Counted from the stretch's first letter, positions 13,100-25,850 are shown. The stretch: 64,000 bases of DNA from Saxidomus purpurata (GCA_022818135.1 JAFMSR010000017.1:40332455-40396454), one strand, 5' to 3'. Made by a program: numbers and translations. The notes: generated by a model not told the origin, from the letters alone.

Positions 13100-14060
13100 C
13101 AGACTTTTTAAATCTTACTTGCTATTTAATGAATAAAACATACATACTTGAATATGTTGGTCTTCGAAACCTAACCTTTATTCAATGTTTCAATTTCCTT
13201 TTGCTTGTTTTTTTCATTCGCTTGCAAATGTCGATTACACCTTCACACTGCAAAGATAATGCTGCAATATTAAATTTAAGCACATTATCTAGAATTTAAG
13301 ATTTATGACAATTACTTTTAACGAGAAATCATTCCCTAGGTTCAGATGAACTAAGCAAATTAAATTGTTATTCAGAATCTGTGATCGAGTGTGCAACTTT
13401 GCAGCGTGGTATCCTTGGGGGATTATAAATGACACTCCAATCTTATCCCTTTCAAAGTAAATTGATAATCAAATATACCACAATGTCTTCAACGGGTATC
13501 ATAAAACCTCAGTTGCAAGAAAATAACAACACTATGCTGACTTTCACGGCAGTAAGCATTTTCAATTAAATTTACTACAAAATGTACTACAAAAAGACTA
13601 AAATGCTACAAAATGTCAAAAAGGCCAATGCGTATTATGTGTTATAAGAAATAACGTAGGATTTGTAGTTTAATAACATGTTATGACATTTCACAAACTT
13701 TTAATTCAAAAGTGGAACTTATAACTTTCTTGTTTCTAATTGACAAATTACACAAGGTGTGTGAATGCCATCATACTGTTGAATACATGTTTGTGTTATG
13801 CCTTTGTACTTCAATTAAGTGAATGCTTCTATAGCAGTAAGCAATATCTGTATAGGCGAGATATTTTATAGATAATAAACCGCCTGAAAAAGAGAAGAAA
13901 CATTCCGATACACAGTATTCTTGGTTTGTTTTATATCCAATATTCCATCGCTTGATAAGATAAGTGTTTACAGGGGGCTCAACTCTATAGTTTTCTTCCT
14001 AATTAAAACAGGAGAGTTCGGGGATAAGAGGCTCTTTATCGTTTGACACGCGATCAATGT
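13100..14060 (+). repeat. Segmental duplication, copy 2 of 2
   Basis: Collinear with 9390-10330, about 3.7 kb downstream of it. It contains a local ACTACAAAATG triplication near 13570-13620 that copy 1 lacks. No conserved coding frame. Confidence 0.65.
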
Positions 14061-14320
14061 ACAAAACAGAAGCTGCGTCCTTTTAACGAAAGCTCAATCC
14101 TATAACTTCATTTTGTCTTTTGACGTTTGATTGTAATAAGGGTAAATATTGTCAATACAAACCATACTTTCACCGGATCATATATTACGAAGATTTGGTT
14201 TGAAGTTCAGATTTTTGCGAATGATAAAACCTTTTCATTTTTACTTCAAATATACATATTCGCCAGTTTTTCCTTCCAAGCAATTGTGGCGTACCAGCAT
14301 TATACAAATAACATTTTGTC

Positions 14321-15054
14321 TGAAAACCGTAACTGATGGAAGAAAGGCTACCGAAAACCTGGAAAACCGTATTTGGTTGAAGGCAGGCTGTCGAAAACCT
14401 TGAAAACCGTTACTGATGGAAGGCTGGCTGCCGAAAACCTTAAAAACCGTAATTGGTGGAAGGCAGGCTGCCGAAAACTTTGAAAACCGTAATTGGTGGA
14501 AGGCAGGCTGCCGAAAAGCTTGAAACCCGTAATTGGTGGAAGGCAGGCTGCCGAAAACTATGAAACCCGTAATTGGTGGAAGGCAGGCTGCCAAAACTTT
14601 GAAAACCGTAATTGGTGGAAGGCAGGCTGCCGAAAACCTTGAAAACCGTAATTGATGGAAGGCAGGCTGCCAAAAACCTTGAAACCCGTAATTGGTGGAA
14701 GGCAGGCTGCCAAAAACCTTGAAACCCGTAATTGGTGGAAGGCAGGCTGCCGAAAACTGTGAAACCCGTAATTGGTGGAAGGCAGGCTGCCAAAACTTTG
14801 AAAACCGTTATTGGTGGAAGGCAGGCTGCCAAAACTTTGAAAACCGTTATTGGTGGAAGGCAGCTGCCGAAAACCTTGAAAACTGTAATTGACGGAAGGC
14901 AGGCTGCCAAAACTTTGAAAACCGTGATTGGTGGAAGGCAGGCTGCAAAAACTTTGAAAAACGTTATTGATGGAAGACAGGCTGCCGAAAACCTTAAAAA
15001 CCGTAATTGTTCGGGCCGGTACCGAGAACTTAAAAAGGCATGCTGCAAAACCTT
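14321..15054. repeat. 40-bp satellite, about 17-18 copies
   Basis: Head-to-tail units around GTAATTGGTGGAAGGCAGGC and TGCCGAAAACCTTGAAAACC. Each carries the near-palindrome GGCAGGCTGCC. Unit length alternates between 40 and 39 bases because of a recurrent one-base loss in the CCGAAAA segment. Long frames exist on both strands (for example 14440-15048 minus). They arise because the unit has no stop codons; a 40-bp period rotates through all three frames, so a conserved repeat protein is unlikely. Units at both edges are the most diverged, as in arrays growing from the centre. Confidence 0.95.
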
Positions 15055-15944
15055 GTTATTAGTCTGTTTAATTTCCTGTTGAGATTACAAATGCGAAGTA
15101 TCATGTCATTTATGATTGGTCAGTGGCACTGTTACTATAACAACAGAATGCACATACATTTTATAGTTCATTATAATCTAGAAGTGGGCAAGATTGTACT
15201 TTAAAAATGGTCTTTATCTTCATGGCTTCTCTGAGATTGTGCAGTCAATACAATTAATGTGCCCAGACATGGCGATGATTTCAATTATTGTATCCATGGG
15301 AACAGATGTGATAGAATTTCTTATATTTGATATTTTAACCATTATTATTTTCATTTGCACCAATAATGTGACATTTCGCGACAAATAAACAACAGAAATC
15401 GAAATTTATGTCGTAATATAGAAGACAAGAAACTATCAAGTACCATGAATAAGCTTTTGTTTATTTACGTTTTAGATTAGACATAGACATTACATTTAGT
15501 TTCAGAATTCGTTCAGATATGTCAGCGTTTTGCGGAGCATCTTGTCTCGTCCTAATCAATCAATGCTAAGGATTTTTCAGTTTCACCATGCAAGTTTGAC
15601 ATGAAAAAAGAATCATCCCCGTTTACCGACAAACTTAAGGTCTTTTGGACGACGGTATCTAAAGGTGTCCTGCGCCTTCATTTCGTATCTTTACGAAAAG
15701 CAAATTAAAGTAACAAACACATGAGTAGCAAAAGTGAGCTTGTAAATAAATCACCACAGGTAACAGACATGTTACAAACGTTTTAAACTCTACAGTTAAT
15801 GCATTGAATAATGAAGCTAGCAGTTATCATAATATGTGAAGTCTCATTAACGCTAGAAAGTGTTTTCGTGTAAAGTGTAGTGCCGCTTGTTATCAGCATG
15901 CATTCTATTTTCCAATTGAATGACCAGATTGCATGTTGTTCGTT
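15055..15944. other. Gene-free stretch including module U1
   Basis: No gene. The part at about 15690-15890 is the first of four related modules (see 20440-20830), recognised by CACAGGTAACAGACATGTTAC and by TCTCATTAACG downstream. Confidence 0.45.
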
Positions 15945-16325
15945 AATTCCCGGTGGGCACCAAAACTGATATTTTCACGAGTGGCGCAGCCACGAGTGTA
16001 AATAACAACTTTTGGTGTTCACGAGCGAAATTATCGTGATATCACATCGATACCAACTATTTTTCTGTTTATTTTATGTTTAAAACTCTATTTTTGTTGA
16101 GTTTGTTTCAATAAAATGTTGAAAATCGCGGGAAACGTCATCAGAAAGCAAGACATTTATGACGTCATTGACGTATGGTTTCCAACATTCTTTACACTCG
16201 GTTTACTTTTTGACGTTAATCCGGTATAAAGATTTTGATAATTTCACTGAGTGAACAGTGAGTTTATCAGGATATAATCCACCGTCATATTTCGATAAAC
16301 CAACGAAAAACATAAAATAAAATAT
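15945..16325 (+). mobile_element. Dispersed element with a GAGTGGCGCAGCCACGAG core
   Basis: The start, with ATTTTCACGAGTGGCGCAGC followed by CACGAGTG and TTTTGGTGTTCAC, recurs at 39480-39690. The end, with TCGATAAACCAACGAAAAAC and ATAAAATAAA, recurs there too and, reversed, at 22920-22997. The three partial matches suggest a dispersed non-autonomous element of roughly 380 bp with internal deletion in the 39-kb copy. No ORF. Confidence 0.6.
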
Positions 16326-16689
16326 TTTATACTTCAAAATGTAGTGAGAGAGAAGGAAGTCATTAGTTTATAGTTGTTACGGTAACATTAAGAAATCCTT
16401 TCTCACAGAGGATTTGAATCTAATATTGGGCCTTTCAAAGAACGATAGTTTATTATATAAAATGTCTGCTTGTAAATAACTAAATATTTTTAGAAATGAA
16501 TCATCACTGTTCTGTTAAATGTACTGTTAAAGGCCACTTTAACGGTATCAGCGGATGCCCCGAACCTTCAATCTATCAGAATTGTATTTTACTGTACATG
16601 TTCTCAAATACATAATTTCAAAGTGAGTTGAGAGTGTGCCTCTCACAGTCGAACGCAGTGACATCTCGAATTAGTGTTCGAGAGCAATG

Positions 16690-17853
16690 ATCCAGTAGGC
16701 CATTGAAGCTTTCTTCACATTCATATGCAATATTAGGTGATTTGAAATTTACAAACATTTATTCGCTTAAGATATAGTTGAATCTGAATGTCATATCATT
16801 AAGGTCACATCCTGTTAACCCTTACCATGCTTAATTTCTAAATTTGACTGTCACTTTTGGAAAGTATCATTAACTTTTCAAAGGTTGTCCACTCAACATC
16901 TACTGACCTAATGGAAAACACTACACATGATAACCACATGACTGCACGAATGTGCTTGCTGATCATGATTTGCACAGGTTGAGCTGATATAATCATTTGC
17001 ACCCAAACGGATAAAAAATTAATAGATTTGTGTTGTTTAAGTTTTACGAATATGACATTTTCAGCTGAATATGTTTTCATTCTAGATTACGAAATCAGAA
17101 AAAACAATTCATACAGATACGAAAATGTTAGCTATATTTGGGACACAAGTGTAACACATACTTCTCTTGGACTTTTTCTGAAGCGTTCAATAAATATATA
17201 GATTAACAGCATTTAACAAGATTTTGATAGGCGTCTAGGGATTGTCATATCTGACTGATAAAGCCAAAACGAAAAACAAATCAGGCAGAGCTATTGTCGT
17301 TTTTCTTCCATAAAACAATGTGGTCGCATCAAAGACACGATATACGTGGTATACAGATGTTTTACTAAATTATATACTTACCTATAAATGAAAGGTAAGG
17401 AATGCCTCAAACAGCAGAGATATTATACAATACAAAATCTTAGACCTGAACTGTAGACGGAATTTTTGTTTGATTAATATCATTCCAAGTAAACGAGTCG
17501 TTTGATAGCAATAACTGTATTATTTTTTGGGTTATGCAACAATTCTAACATATTCTAAAGGTAATACCGACACATAAGATGTGTTTGTTTATTTCAAAGA
17601 ACTAAAGAAATGCAAGGCAAACAATATTGTAATATATCACAATCGCAGCAGAACGTCGGCAAGTGTTGGTATTTTTATATACAATGTATTGCATAGACAT
17701 AAAACAGAGTTATAGCAGTAAAAAGAGAGGACAAAAGAGTGTATTTTTTGTATGATATTGCAATGTTATTGCAATCAGATGACAATAACCGAATTGACAT
17801 TGAAACTGGTACAACATCGAGCGAAGCGGATGCCTTAAACGAAAGTAGGTTTT
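16690..17853 (+). repeat. 1.16-kb tandem duplication, copy 1
   Basis: Matches 18172-19337 in the same orientation over its whole length, with strongly conserved blocks such as TAAGATGTGTTTGTTTATTT and TATATCACAATCGC. Frames inside (for example 16838-17080 minus) are not conserved between the copies, so no coding function is inferred. Confidence 0.8.
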
Positions 17854-18171
17854 CCATATATCAATTTTTTCTCTCCAGAAGTCTCCCAGAAAGAGGCTGA
17901 AAATAGGTTGTACATGAATAAACATGCCTTTTTTTAATTATAGTTAAATGAACTTTACTTCTATTGACATACAACATATATTTCTTTACAACATGCAATA
18001 AAGCGAAAGTATAACTAAAAGACTACCCAGGTCAATCTAAAGAAATACGAAAACATTCACACACTTGTTTTTCTGCAGCTGCAGTATTTCAAACAGGGAA
18101 ATACTTTACGGCTATTGTAAAGTTTTAGAAGCCAGTTTCAAACTGTATTTCCCTGAAACAATTTGGTATTA
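17854..18171. other. Spacer between tandem copies
   Basis: About 320 bases with no recognisable feature. Confidence 0.4.
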
Positions 18172-19337
18172 CTAATGGCCCTTTAAGCTTCGAATTCGTA
18201 TGAAATATAAAGTGATTTGAAATATACAAACATATTTTCGATATAGCTATAGTTGATTGGTAATGTCATATCATTACAGTCATACCATTTTATAAATATT
18301 AATCCTTTTCAGAATTTCTAAAACTGACTTGCAAAGTCAAAAGGTGTCCACTGAAAATTCACTGACCGAATGGAAAACAGTGCAAACGAATATCAGAGTT
18401 TGATCATGATTACCACTGGTTGTGCAGGCAGAATCATTTACAACTAGCAGGATACAAATTAAGACGTTGTGTTTTACGAATATGACATTTTCAGCTAAAT
18501 ATGTGTTGTCAGCCTAGAATACATGCACATTTGTCCATACGATTTCAATTGTGCGAGCTGTCAATCTCTCAAAACAGAGTTTCTGTGAATAGGTTTTTCG
18601 TTGTAGAATACTAATACAGCAGAACAATTCATACATAGACGAAATGTTTGCTACATCGGGGACACAAGTGTAACAAATACTTCGCTTAGACTTTTTTCTG
18701 AAGCGTTCAATAAATATAGTTTAGACGCAGCAAATTAGCATTTAACAAGATTATGTTAGTCGTCTAGGGATTGTCATATCAAACTGATAAAGCCACAACG
18801 AAAAACTAAACAGGCAGAGATATTGTCGTTTTTCTTCCATAAAACAGTGTGGTCACATCAATATATGCTCAACTATGAATGAAAGGTAAGGAATGCCTTA
18901 AACAGCAAAGATATTATACTTATTCATAATCTTAGATCTAAACTGTAGACGGATTTTCTGTTTGATTAATATCATTCTAGGTAAACGAGTCGTTTGATAA
19001 CGGTGACTGTATTATTTACAATTCCAACAAACTCTAAAAGTGATAGCGACACATAAGATGTGTTTGTTTATTTCAAAGAACTACAAGAATGCAAGGCAAA
19101 CTATTCTGTAATATATCACAATCGCTGAAGAACGTCGGCAGGTGTTGGTACTTTTATATATTGTCTCGACAAAAACACAGCGTAATGGCAGTAAGACTAG
19201 TGGGTGTATATTAGTCTGATATTGCAAGGTAATTGCAATCAGAAGAGAATTATCGAATAGACAGTGAAGTGAAAAATTGAACAACATTTGGCAAAGAGTG
19301 AAGCGTATGCCTCAAATGTTGTTTAGTGGTAGGTTCC
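18172..19337 (+). repeat. 1.16-kb tandem duplication, copy 2
   Basis: The second copy, about 1.48 kb downstream of the first. It carries an extra block of about 100 bases around 18510-18620 that copy 1 lacks, and lacks a short block near 17330-17370. A TA-flanked transposon (19330-20006) starts at its right edge. Confidence 0.8.
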
Positions 19338-20006
19338 AATTGCCGACCAGATCAACTCGATCGTTCCAATTGCCCAAATTCCCCCACCAAGTTCGACTAA
19401 CTGCTTGATAAGGATGGTACACGGCTACATGTACTTGATCGAACACGACCATTCACGACTCCTCAACACTTCAACACGACAACCACTCCGATCTCTCCCC
19501 GAACATCTCAACCCATACATGATCCACACATGATATCAACTCCATCAGCCATACCAGCTATTCCTCTACTAGATATGTACCGATCAACTCGACCGCTTAT
19601 CAACCAATACCCGATCGCTTGTACGCGACTTCTTCCCCACCGCTACTCGATAATACACGAACCCGACACGACCCCTCACGACTCCTTCACACAACTTCAA
19701 CCCGACAACCCCGCCGATATCTACTCGATCATCTCTACCTTTACACATTCCCTACACGATCAGCTTAAACCACTCGATCTCTAAACGATTGTTCTCCTAT
19801 CTACTCGACCAATACCCGATCGCTTCTCGAGCGCTTGGCCATTGAACCCTACTCCAATGTCAAAAGACGAAAACAATTCTTGTAGGAAGTGGGGTCGATG
19901 CCGAGCAATGTAGACCACCCCGACCACTATTACCGAGCGAGCCAGACCAGTCCTCGACCGCTAGATCTGGCTTGATCGAGTTGATCTGATTGGCAGCGGG
20001 AACCTA
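19330..20006. mobile_element. TA-flanked TIR element, 673 bp, GC-rich
   Basis: The body begins GGTTCCAATTGCCGACCAGA and ends with the imperfect reverse complement; about 30 bp of TIR (matching ATCAACTCGATC inward) are flanked by TA on both sides (19330-19331, 20005-20006). A TA target-site duplication fits a Tc1/mariner-like or related family. The interior is much richer in C and G than the neighbourhood and contains many degenerate ACTCGATC / CCCGATCGCTT motifs. The 84-codon frame at 19530-19784 is a by-product of this composition. No transposase is present. Confidence 0.75.
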
Positions 20007-20439
20007 GCAATAAGGAACCGTTGTTTTAGGCCCATTGCTTTCGGGCATATTTGGGGTGGAGTCAATGATTACGAAAGTTAGTAGCTGTCTTGCTAAAATA
20101 TTTCATAGCTAAGCATCACTAAACAAGTCACAATATTAAGGAGCATCATTTCTCGACCAGATAGCCCAAGAGACCGGAGATGATTTGTCTTTTGATCGCC
20201 ACAATTCCGCCTTGTTATCTATACTTAATTCTCATGGTGATTATCTGTCTTATTGCAGAAAGATTATTTTTTCTGCGTAACCTTTTTTCCAAACAAATGA
20301 TAATATTACCTAAATAGTTTTATTACTATTGGTATAATTAGACACTTAGCAGCCGCCTATTGTGTCACCTTTTGTAGTCATGCTGTAAAAACTTGTTTTT
20401 CTTTCGTTAACAGACCCCAAAGACTACGCTTAAAATAAA
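20007..20439. other. Gene-free stretch
   Basis: No gene or repeat recognised. Confidence 0.4.
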
Positions 20440-20830
20440 TCAAATTTAGAATAACAAGAGTAGCAAATAAATAGGAGCTTGTAACTGAGCTGTCAAAATT
20501 AAATCTACGGTTAGTTTATTAGTTTATACTAATTTATTTTAGCTCGATTGTGAAGAAAACTTGTAGCTTATCGAGTCACTCTCGAGTCCGTTTCCTTGTA
20601 AAACCAGTACTGGTGTCATATGAGGAGGTACGGTCGTGACCTTGGTGGGGCTCGAACCCGCAACCTCCGGGATGAGCGGCAGACACCTAAACCTCTACAC
20701 CACCGCTCCTAATCTACGGTTAATGAATTTCTATATGTAACTGGCAGGTATCATAATACACGAAGCATGTCTCATTAACGTTAGTGTTTCAATGTTGTAG
20801 ACTGTATTACCGGTTATAATAAAATATTCA
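20440..20830 (+). repeat. Diverged module U2, interrupted by a SINE
   Basis: The sequence on both sides of the SINE resembles modules at about 15690-15890 (U1), 23270-23420 (U3) and 25300-25440 (U4): a GAGCTTGTAA-like start, then a CACAGG or TCTACGGTTAATG segment and a TCTCATTAACG segment. U1 and U2 also share downstream sequence around CCAGATTGCA. They look like relics of one old repeated segment. Confidence 0.45.
20514..20710 (-). mobile_element. tRNA-derived SINE with 12-bp target-site duplication
   Basis: Read on the minus strand, the head starts AGGAGCGGTGGTGTAGAGG (box A-like) and continues to GGGTTCGAGCCCC, a good RNA polymerase III box B. A SINE body and an AT-rich tail ending near 20514 follow. 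AATCTACGGTTA is repeated exactly at 20502-20513 and 20711-20722, a perfect target-site duplication, which makes this a bona fide insertion. The head does not fold as a complete tRNA. A 5'-truncated relative lies at 26724-26835. Confidence 0.9.
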
Positions 20831-21493
20831 TCTAATTTTCTAATTGTCCAGATTGCAAAATTAACAAAAGCAGAGTTTAATCCATAAAATTAACAGAAAA
20901 ATTGCTGGTATCTATGTTATATCACGTCAACGTCAATTTAATTGTGCAAAGAAGTTTCTGCTTCCTATCATCTGCTATTAACCAGGTTGCAATAGGCAAC
21001 ATATTAGACTCTCAGGTAGATATTAAAATAGTTCACGCCAGAGAAGACATTTTATTTATCCTAGACACACGCATGATGTGACCACCAGTGGAACCCAAAG
21101 TTATACAAATAAAAATAAATATGCAATTACATTTTATCTCAGATGCCATTCAAATATAATTCAGTCCGTTGTCTCGAGTTACACAGACTTTTATCCGGCC
21201 ATCATTAATTCATGATTCAAATTTTTCTATAAACCATCACCAGGTCGTGACGAAGAATAAAAGCAAGGCACTTGATAAGCAATCGTTCTTTGATAGAATA
21301 AACATGTTCAAAGCGATCTGTGTATAAACTTGAAAAAATACTTCTAACGCACTTAATATCGTTTCTGATTAGTTACATATTCTAAATTTTAATCGGTAAA
21401 ATAATATATTTATATAGTCGGAAAATCAACGCTGTTTTGATTATCGCACACACATTATATGTTAGAATATGATTGGCTACATTTATTTAGTAA
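20831..21493. other. Gene-free stretch
   Basis: No gene or repeat recognised. Confidence 0.4.
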
Positions 21494-21612
21494 TTGTGAC
21501 ATTTGCGACCGTATATATGTTTTAATGGTCGCAAACAGTATTAACGGCTCCCGCTAACGTTAAAAATACTTGCCACCATTAAAAATCGTATATTAAGTCA
21601 CATATTCAAAAC
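21494..21612. mobile_element. Diverged copy of the 129-bp GCGACC element
   Basis: GACATTTGCGACCGTATATATG... and TTTTAATGGTCGCAAACAGT match the reverse complement of 3336-3464. The right end, TCACATATTCAAAA, is a decayed version of the terminal inverted repeat. The copy is inverted relative to the first. Confidence 0.6.
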
Positions 21613-22198
21613 CAAAATATCAGTTTCTTTATACTTTAAATCAGAATGTTTAAAGTAAAATGTACTTTATTTGGCTGTTAGACTGTTAGCGTAAGTGAAA
21701 TGATATTTTGTGCTTTACGAGATTTTTGAAATATTTTGAAACAAAAAAATGTATCTTGAAAACTGTACAGGATATCAGCAGTATTAATGTTTTTGATTCA
21801 ACAAAATTATCAAATGTCTTAGTAGAAGTTTTCCTGATACAGCAAAAAGATCATTTTGTAAACTAAGCATTGTTACTTGATGGCTTTCGTTGTGTCACAC
21901 CTTGACAAAATTAGCACTGTAAACACTGCATTTTGTCTTATTCTGAATCATTCATTAAAAGATACGATTGCATGTATTAGAGACCAACCAATGTAAAGTT
22001 TATAAACATCTCTTCCACAAAGCCGATGTTTACATCAAGTGTTTTAATTACCATGGTATACTGATACAAGCGACAGGCGTATTTTGTATTTTATGACAAT
22101 TTTAGCTCTTGTTTAACAAACCAGCTAATTATTATGTACATAATGATTAGTAAACACAATTATCGTATAAACATAATCTTCTTGCACATGGAAATTAA
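21613..22198. other. Gene-free stretch
   Basis: No gene or repeat recognised. Confidence 0.4.
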
Positions 22199-22557
22199 GC
22201 AAAAGGTGTCAGCATATACAGAAACGATGAATTAAACGTGTAAGAAGGATACATTAGATGGGTCTGAAAGTTATGCAAGTCTTTTTATGTGTCGTACTTA
22301 ATGGAATAAGAGCTTACATAAGTTCTATAGGTGTGAATTAAGTCAAACAAAGATTGGCATAAAATAAAAGTTTATGTAATGATCTATGCAAAAGGGCAGC
22401 ATTTATAGAAACGATGGATTAAACGTGTAAGACGGATACATTAGATTGGTCTTAAAGTTATGCAAGTGTTTTTATGTGTCGTACTTATGGAAGTGATAGC
22501 TTACTTAAGTTTAAGTCAATCAAAGATTGGCATAAAATAAAAGTTTATGTTATGATT
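22199..22557 (+). repeat. Two-copy tandem duplication, unit about 180 bp
   Basis: 22199-22384 and 22385-22557 share GAAACGATG(A/G)ATTAAACGTGTAAGA, AGTTATGCAAGT, TTTTTATGTGTCGTACTTA and AAAGATTGGCATAAAATAAA. Copy 2 lacks about 15 bases near its end. No ORF is preserved. Confidence 0.9.
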
Positions 22558-22919
22558 ATTAGATTGAAAGGTGTGACATTCCAGTTGCATGCAATCTTCA
22601 TTTTCTTGAAGTCATTTACTAAGTCGATCAAGGAAGATAAATAAATATGTAGCTAAGTATCTAAACACTGCTTGAAGTTAATTATTCTAAGCACCCGTCT
22701 GGCATTATATTTGTCGAAAGTAATGCCCAAGAAATGTACGGATATAGAACGTATTTAGACAATATTTGTTTCCAGTTTCAAGATTTCATGAGCAATCATC
22801 TTTGAAAGGGATGACAAGTCAAGCCAGCATTGTGCCGATATAGCAATGTCTTATATTTAATTATATCCTGTTGCGTGTTGAGGTGTTATTGCGAGTTTAA
22901 ACTGTCTTTATTTTATGTT

Positions 22920-22997
22920 TTTCAGTGGTCTATCGAAATATAACGGTGAATTATATTCCGATAAACTCACTGTACATTCAGTGAAAATTATCGAAAT
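22920..22997 (-). mobile_element. Fragment of the GAGTGGCGC-core element
   Basis: The reverse complement matches the right-hand 80 bases of 15945-16325 (CAGTGAGTTTATC, AACATAAAATAAA). The left part is absent. Confidence 0.55.
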
Positions 22998-25850
22998 ATT
23001 CTACCAAAGACAAAATGTTGTTTGGCATCTGAAATGTTTGATTTTGCAATAAAAACTAGGTATATACTAAGTCTACTAATCAAATTTCAAGCTCCTGAGA
23101 ACACTTTGGTATCAAAGACGAAGTCTGCACTGACAAAACACATATCAATAACTATTTCGTAAAATGACATCTATTTTACTTCTTTTAAATCCATTTTGAA
23201 AATACATCAAATAACTATTATCTACAATTTCATAAAAAAAAACATCGAAGGAAAAGTAAGAAAACGATTTAATTGGCAAAAACGAGTTTGTAATTGGGAT
23301 CGCCACAGGTTATAGACATGTTACAGACTTTATCGAGATCTGTAGTCAATGAGGTGATTGATGGAGCTGGCACGTGTTCAGCACGAGAGAAGCCCGTCTC
23401 ATTAACGTGCAATAGCGCGTCCCTGTAACTCCTGTAACCACTTAAACCAACGTCATAACTCTTACCAATTAATTCTAAAAGTCTTAAAATACAATATAGT
23501 GATCATTGCTTTTATTCAAAAACGCAGGAAGGAAAAAAACAAATATTGAAAATATGGTTAGAAAATACTATGTATGAAACACAGTCACTAAACATTGTTT
23601 ATTATTTAGAGGAATTAAAAGTTCTATACTAGTAGCCAATAAAATAATGTCCATATTACACTTTGGTCAAGAGTTTGGATGCTTTTACCTTAAAACGCCA
23701 AACTTATTTGAAAAAAAACGTAAAAGATGAATTATACTGTACTGAGCTATTTCGCTTATTAGCGAACAGAAATGCAACAAATTTTAATGAATAGGCGGAA
23801 TATCCAATTTTGACCAGAATAGTAAAAACAAATTTACCTATGTTCCAAAGAAATTAAAACCGTTGTACAGATACGTATATTTATTCCTTGTCAATATTTA
23901 CTTATAAAAGCAGTAAAAGGCCGTTTACCAAAATCAAGGTGGTAACCCTTGTTATAATAAATTTGATTTGTGAGAAATTATTGTAAATCCAGCGCTCCTT
24001 CAAGCCACTTGGTAGCGGTAATACAGACAGTTAGAGGATAGTCAATAGGGTCTTTGATACGTATAAATCTCAAGTTAAATTATGTCAACACTGACAGAGA
24101 TAAAAGCAGAGTGCTTTGCAATTGCAATGAAAATTATTTGTAATAGATTTAGCAATGGAGATCTCTGAAACAAAGAATAACGAAAACATCCTCCGACTGT
24201 TCACTAGGTTTCTATCTGCTGTTCGCAAAGAATAATACTAAATCCAATGTCTTCATGTCCCTAAACACGGACATAAGCATATCTCAATTATGTGACCTAG
24301 GAATAATAATATAATGAAATCAATTACATGTTGTATAAGCTTTTCGAATACCAAAGACAAAGGAAGCTTTTTCAAGATGTATTGTCTGACTTAGCTACTG
24401 ATTTACGTAAACACTAAAGCCGGTTAAAGTAAATCTAGCATAACTGATACCGAAAATATCGCTTTAAATTGCATGCAACGCAGAAAAAGCAGCTGCCTCG
24501 GTTTTTTTCGGCCTATAAATGAGTTCTTATGAAGACATTATATCGCCTATAAAATAGTGTACAGCTGTAGCATTGTTGTAAGTCAGCTGCCAGGTTAGTT
24601 TCTTCTAAAGCTTAATGCTAGTAAAAGTGATGCAACAGAGCTGGAATCAGGTCACATTGTCACTTTTACTTTGATCTGTATTGTTCCGGTGATGATGAAG
24701 AAATTACTATCCGAATTTTCAAATTAAGATAGAAAGACTCAAAGGCAACTAAAGTAAATTTTTGCGATTTCTTCACATTTCATCATAATTTCATATTTTA
24801 CCATTGCTATGATGTATTGTATTATGTTCCCGCAGTAAACTTAAGAAAGATAACTCCCTCTCCGCTTTAAGGGAACAAGGGCAATCCTGTGACAATCTTA
24901 TGTAGTAAACATATCGTATGATGTCAGATATGAAGTTTTTGTGCTACGAAATCTTACTATTTATTACACTTGCTTCAACTTGTTTTAACGAGAACAAATT
25001 GAGTATGAATTATGTCCCTTTTCAACTAAATTCACCGTTACAAGAGCCCTGTATCTCTTGAAGATGTCGTTAAGGTAAGGCCACCAATGACCCATAGCCA
25101 ACAAATCCTTTTAGCAGTTCTGAGATTGGCGACATTTTTGTATCAATTCTGCCATTATAATTATGTCTTCACTTGTTCTTTGATACTGAAATGTATTTTA
25201 AAACGTTCAACCACCTTGCTAATGATTACGTTATGTAGAATATCATTGATGACATAAACAGAAGAAGGTAGCATTAAACAGTTTTGAAAAATTGGCAACG
25301 AGATTGATTTTGTAATTGGATCGTCACAGGTATATAGCAGATATGTGATTAACTTATTCAAAGCCTGTAGTCATAATCTGCTTGATGCAGCCAGCAGGTA
25401 AACTGTTAACAGAAAACATCGTTAACTAATCGTGATGTTCTCTAGGTAGGACATTTCAATCCGATGTGATTAATATACGTTACGCTATGATTCCCTTAGC
25501 AAGAACGAGTGCTAAAATAAAAAGGTGTGTGGCTTCTGGAACTAGACAAACTCTTGTTTTCGCAGGAGTGGTCTATCAAAATGACGGTACTACTGATTGA
25601 CTAGCTGCTGTTCTATTATAATAACCATCCCCTGTATAATTACAGTAGCAATACAGCGAAAGTACACATAAATTTTAAAGCTCTCATTAAAATGCCTTTT
25701 ATAAGCGATTTATGCCAAAGTAATAATTAAGCTTTAGTGTAACATTTCTGTTGTTAAAACTGTTTTCCTTCAACAAAGTGTTTTTTTTTTGTGAAGTACA
25801 CGTTATGTCTATAAGATTGTTTTAATCATTTGTCTAACAAAAGCTATTAT
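22998..25850. other. Gene-free stretch with modules U3 and U4
   Basis: No gene. Two relics of the repeated module lie at about 23270-23420 (GATCGCCACAGGTTATAGAC) and 25300-25440 (GGATCGTCACAGGTATATAG). The rest shows no structure. Confidence 0.4.

Noticed and set aside
14440..15048. 202-codon minus-strand repeat protein
   Set aside because: The 40-bp unit is not a multiple of three, all frames are open and no start or splice context supports it.
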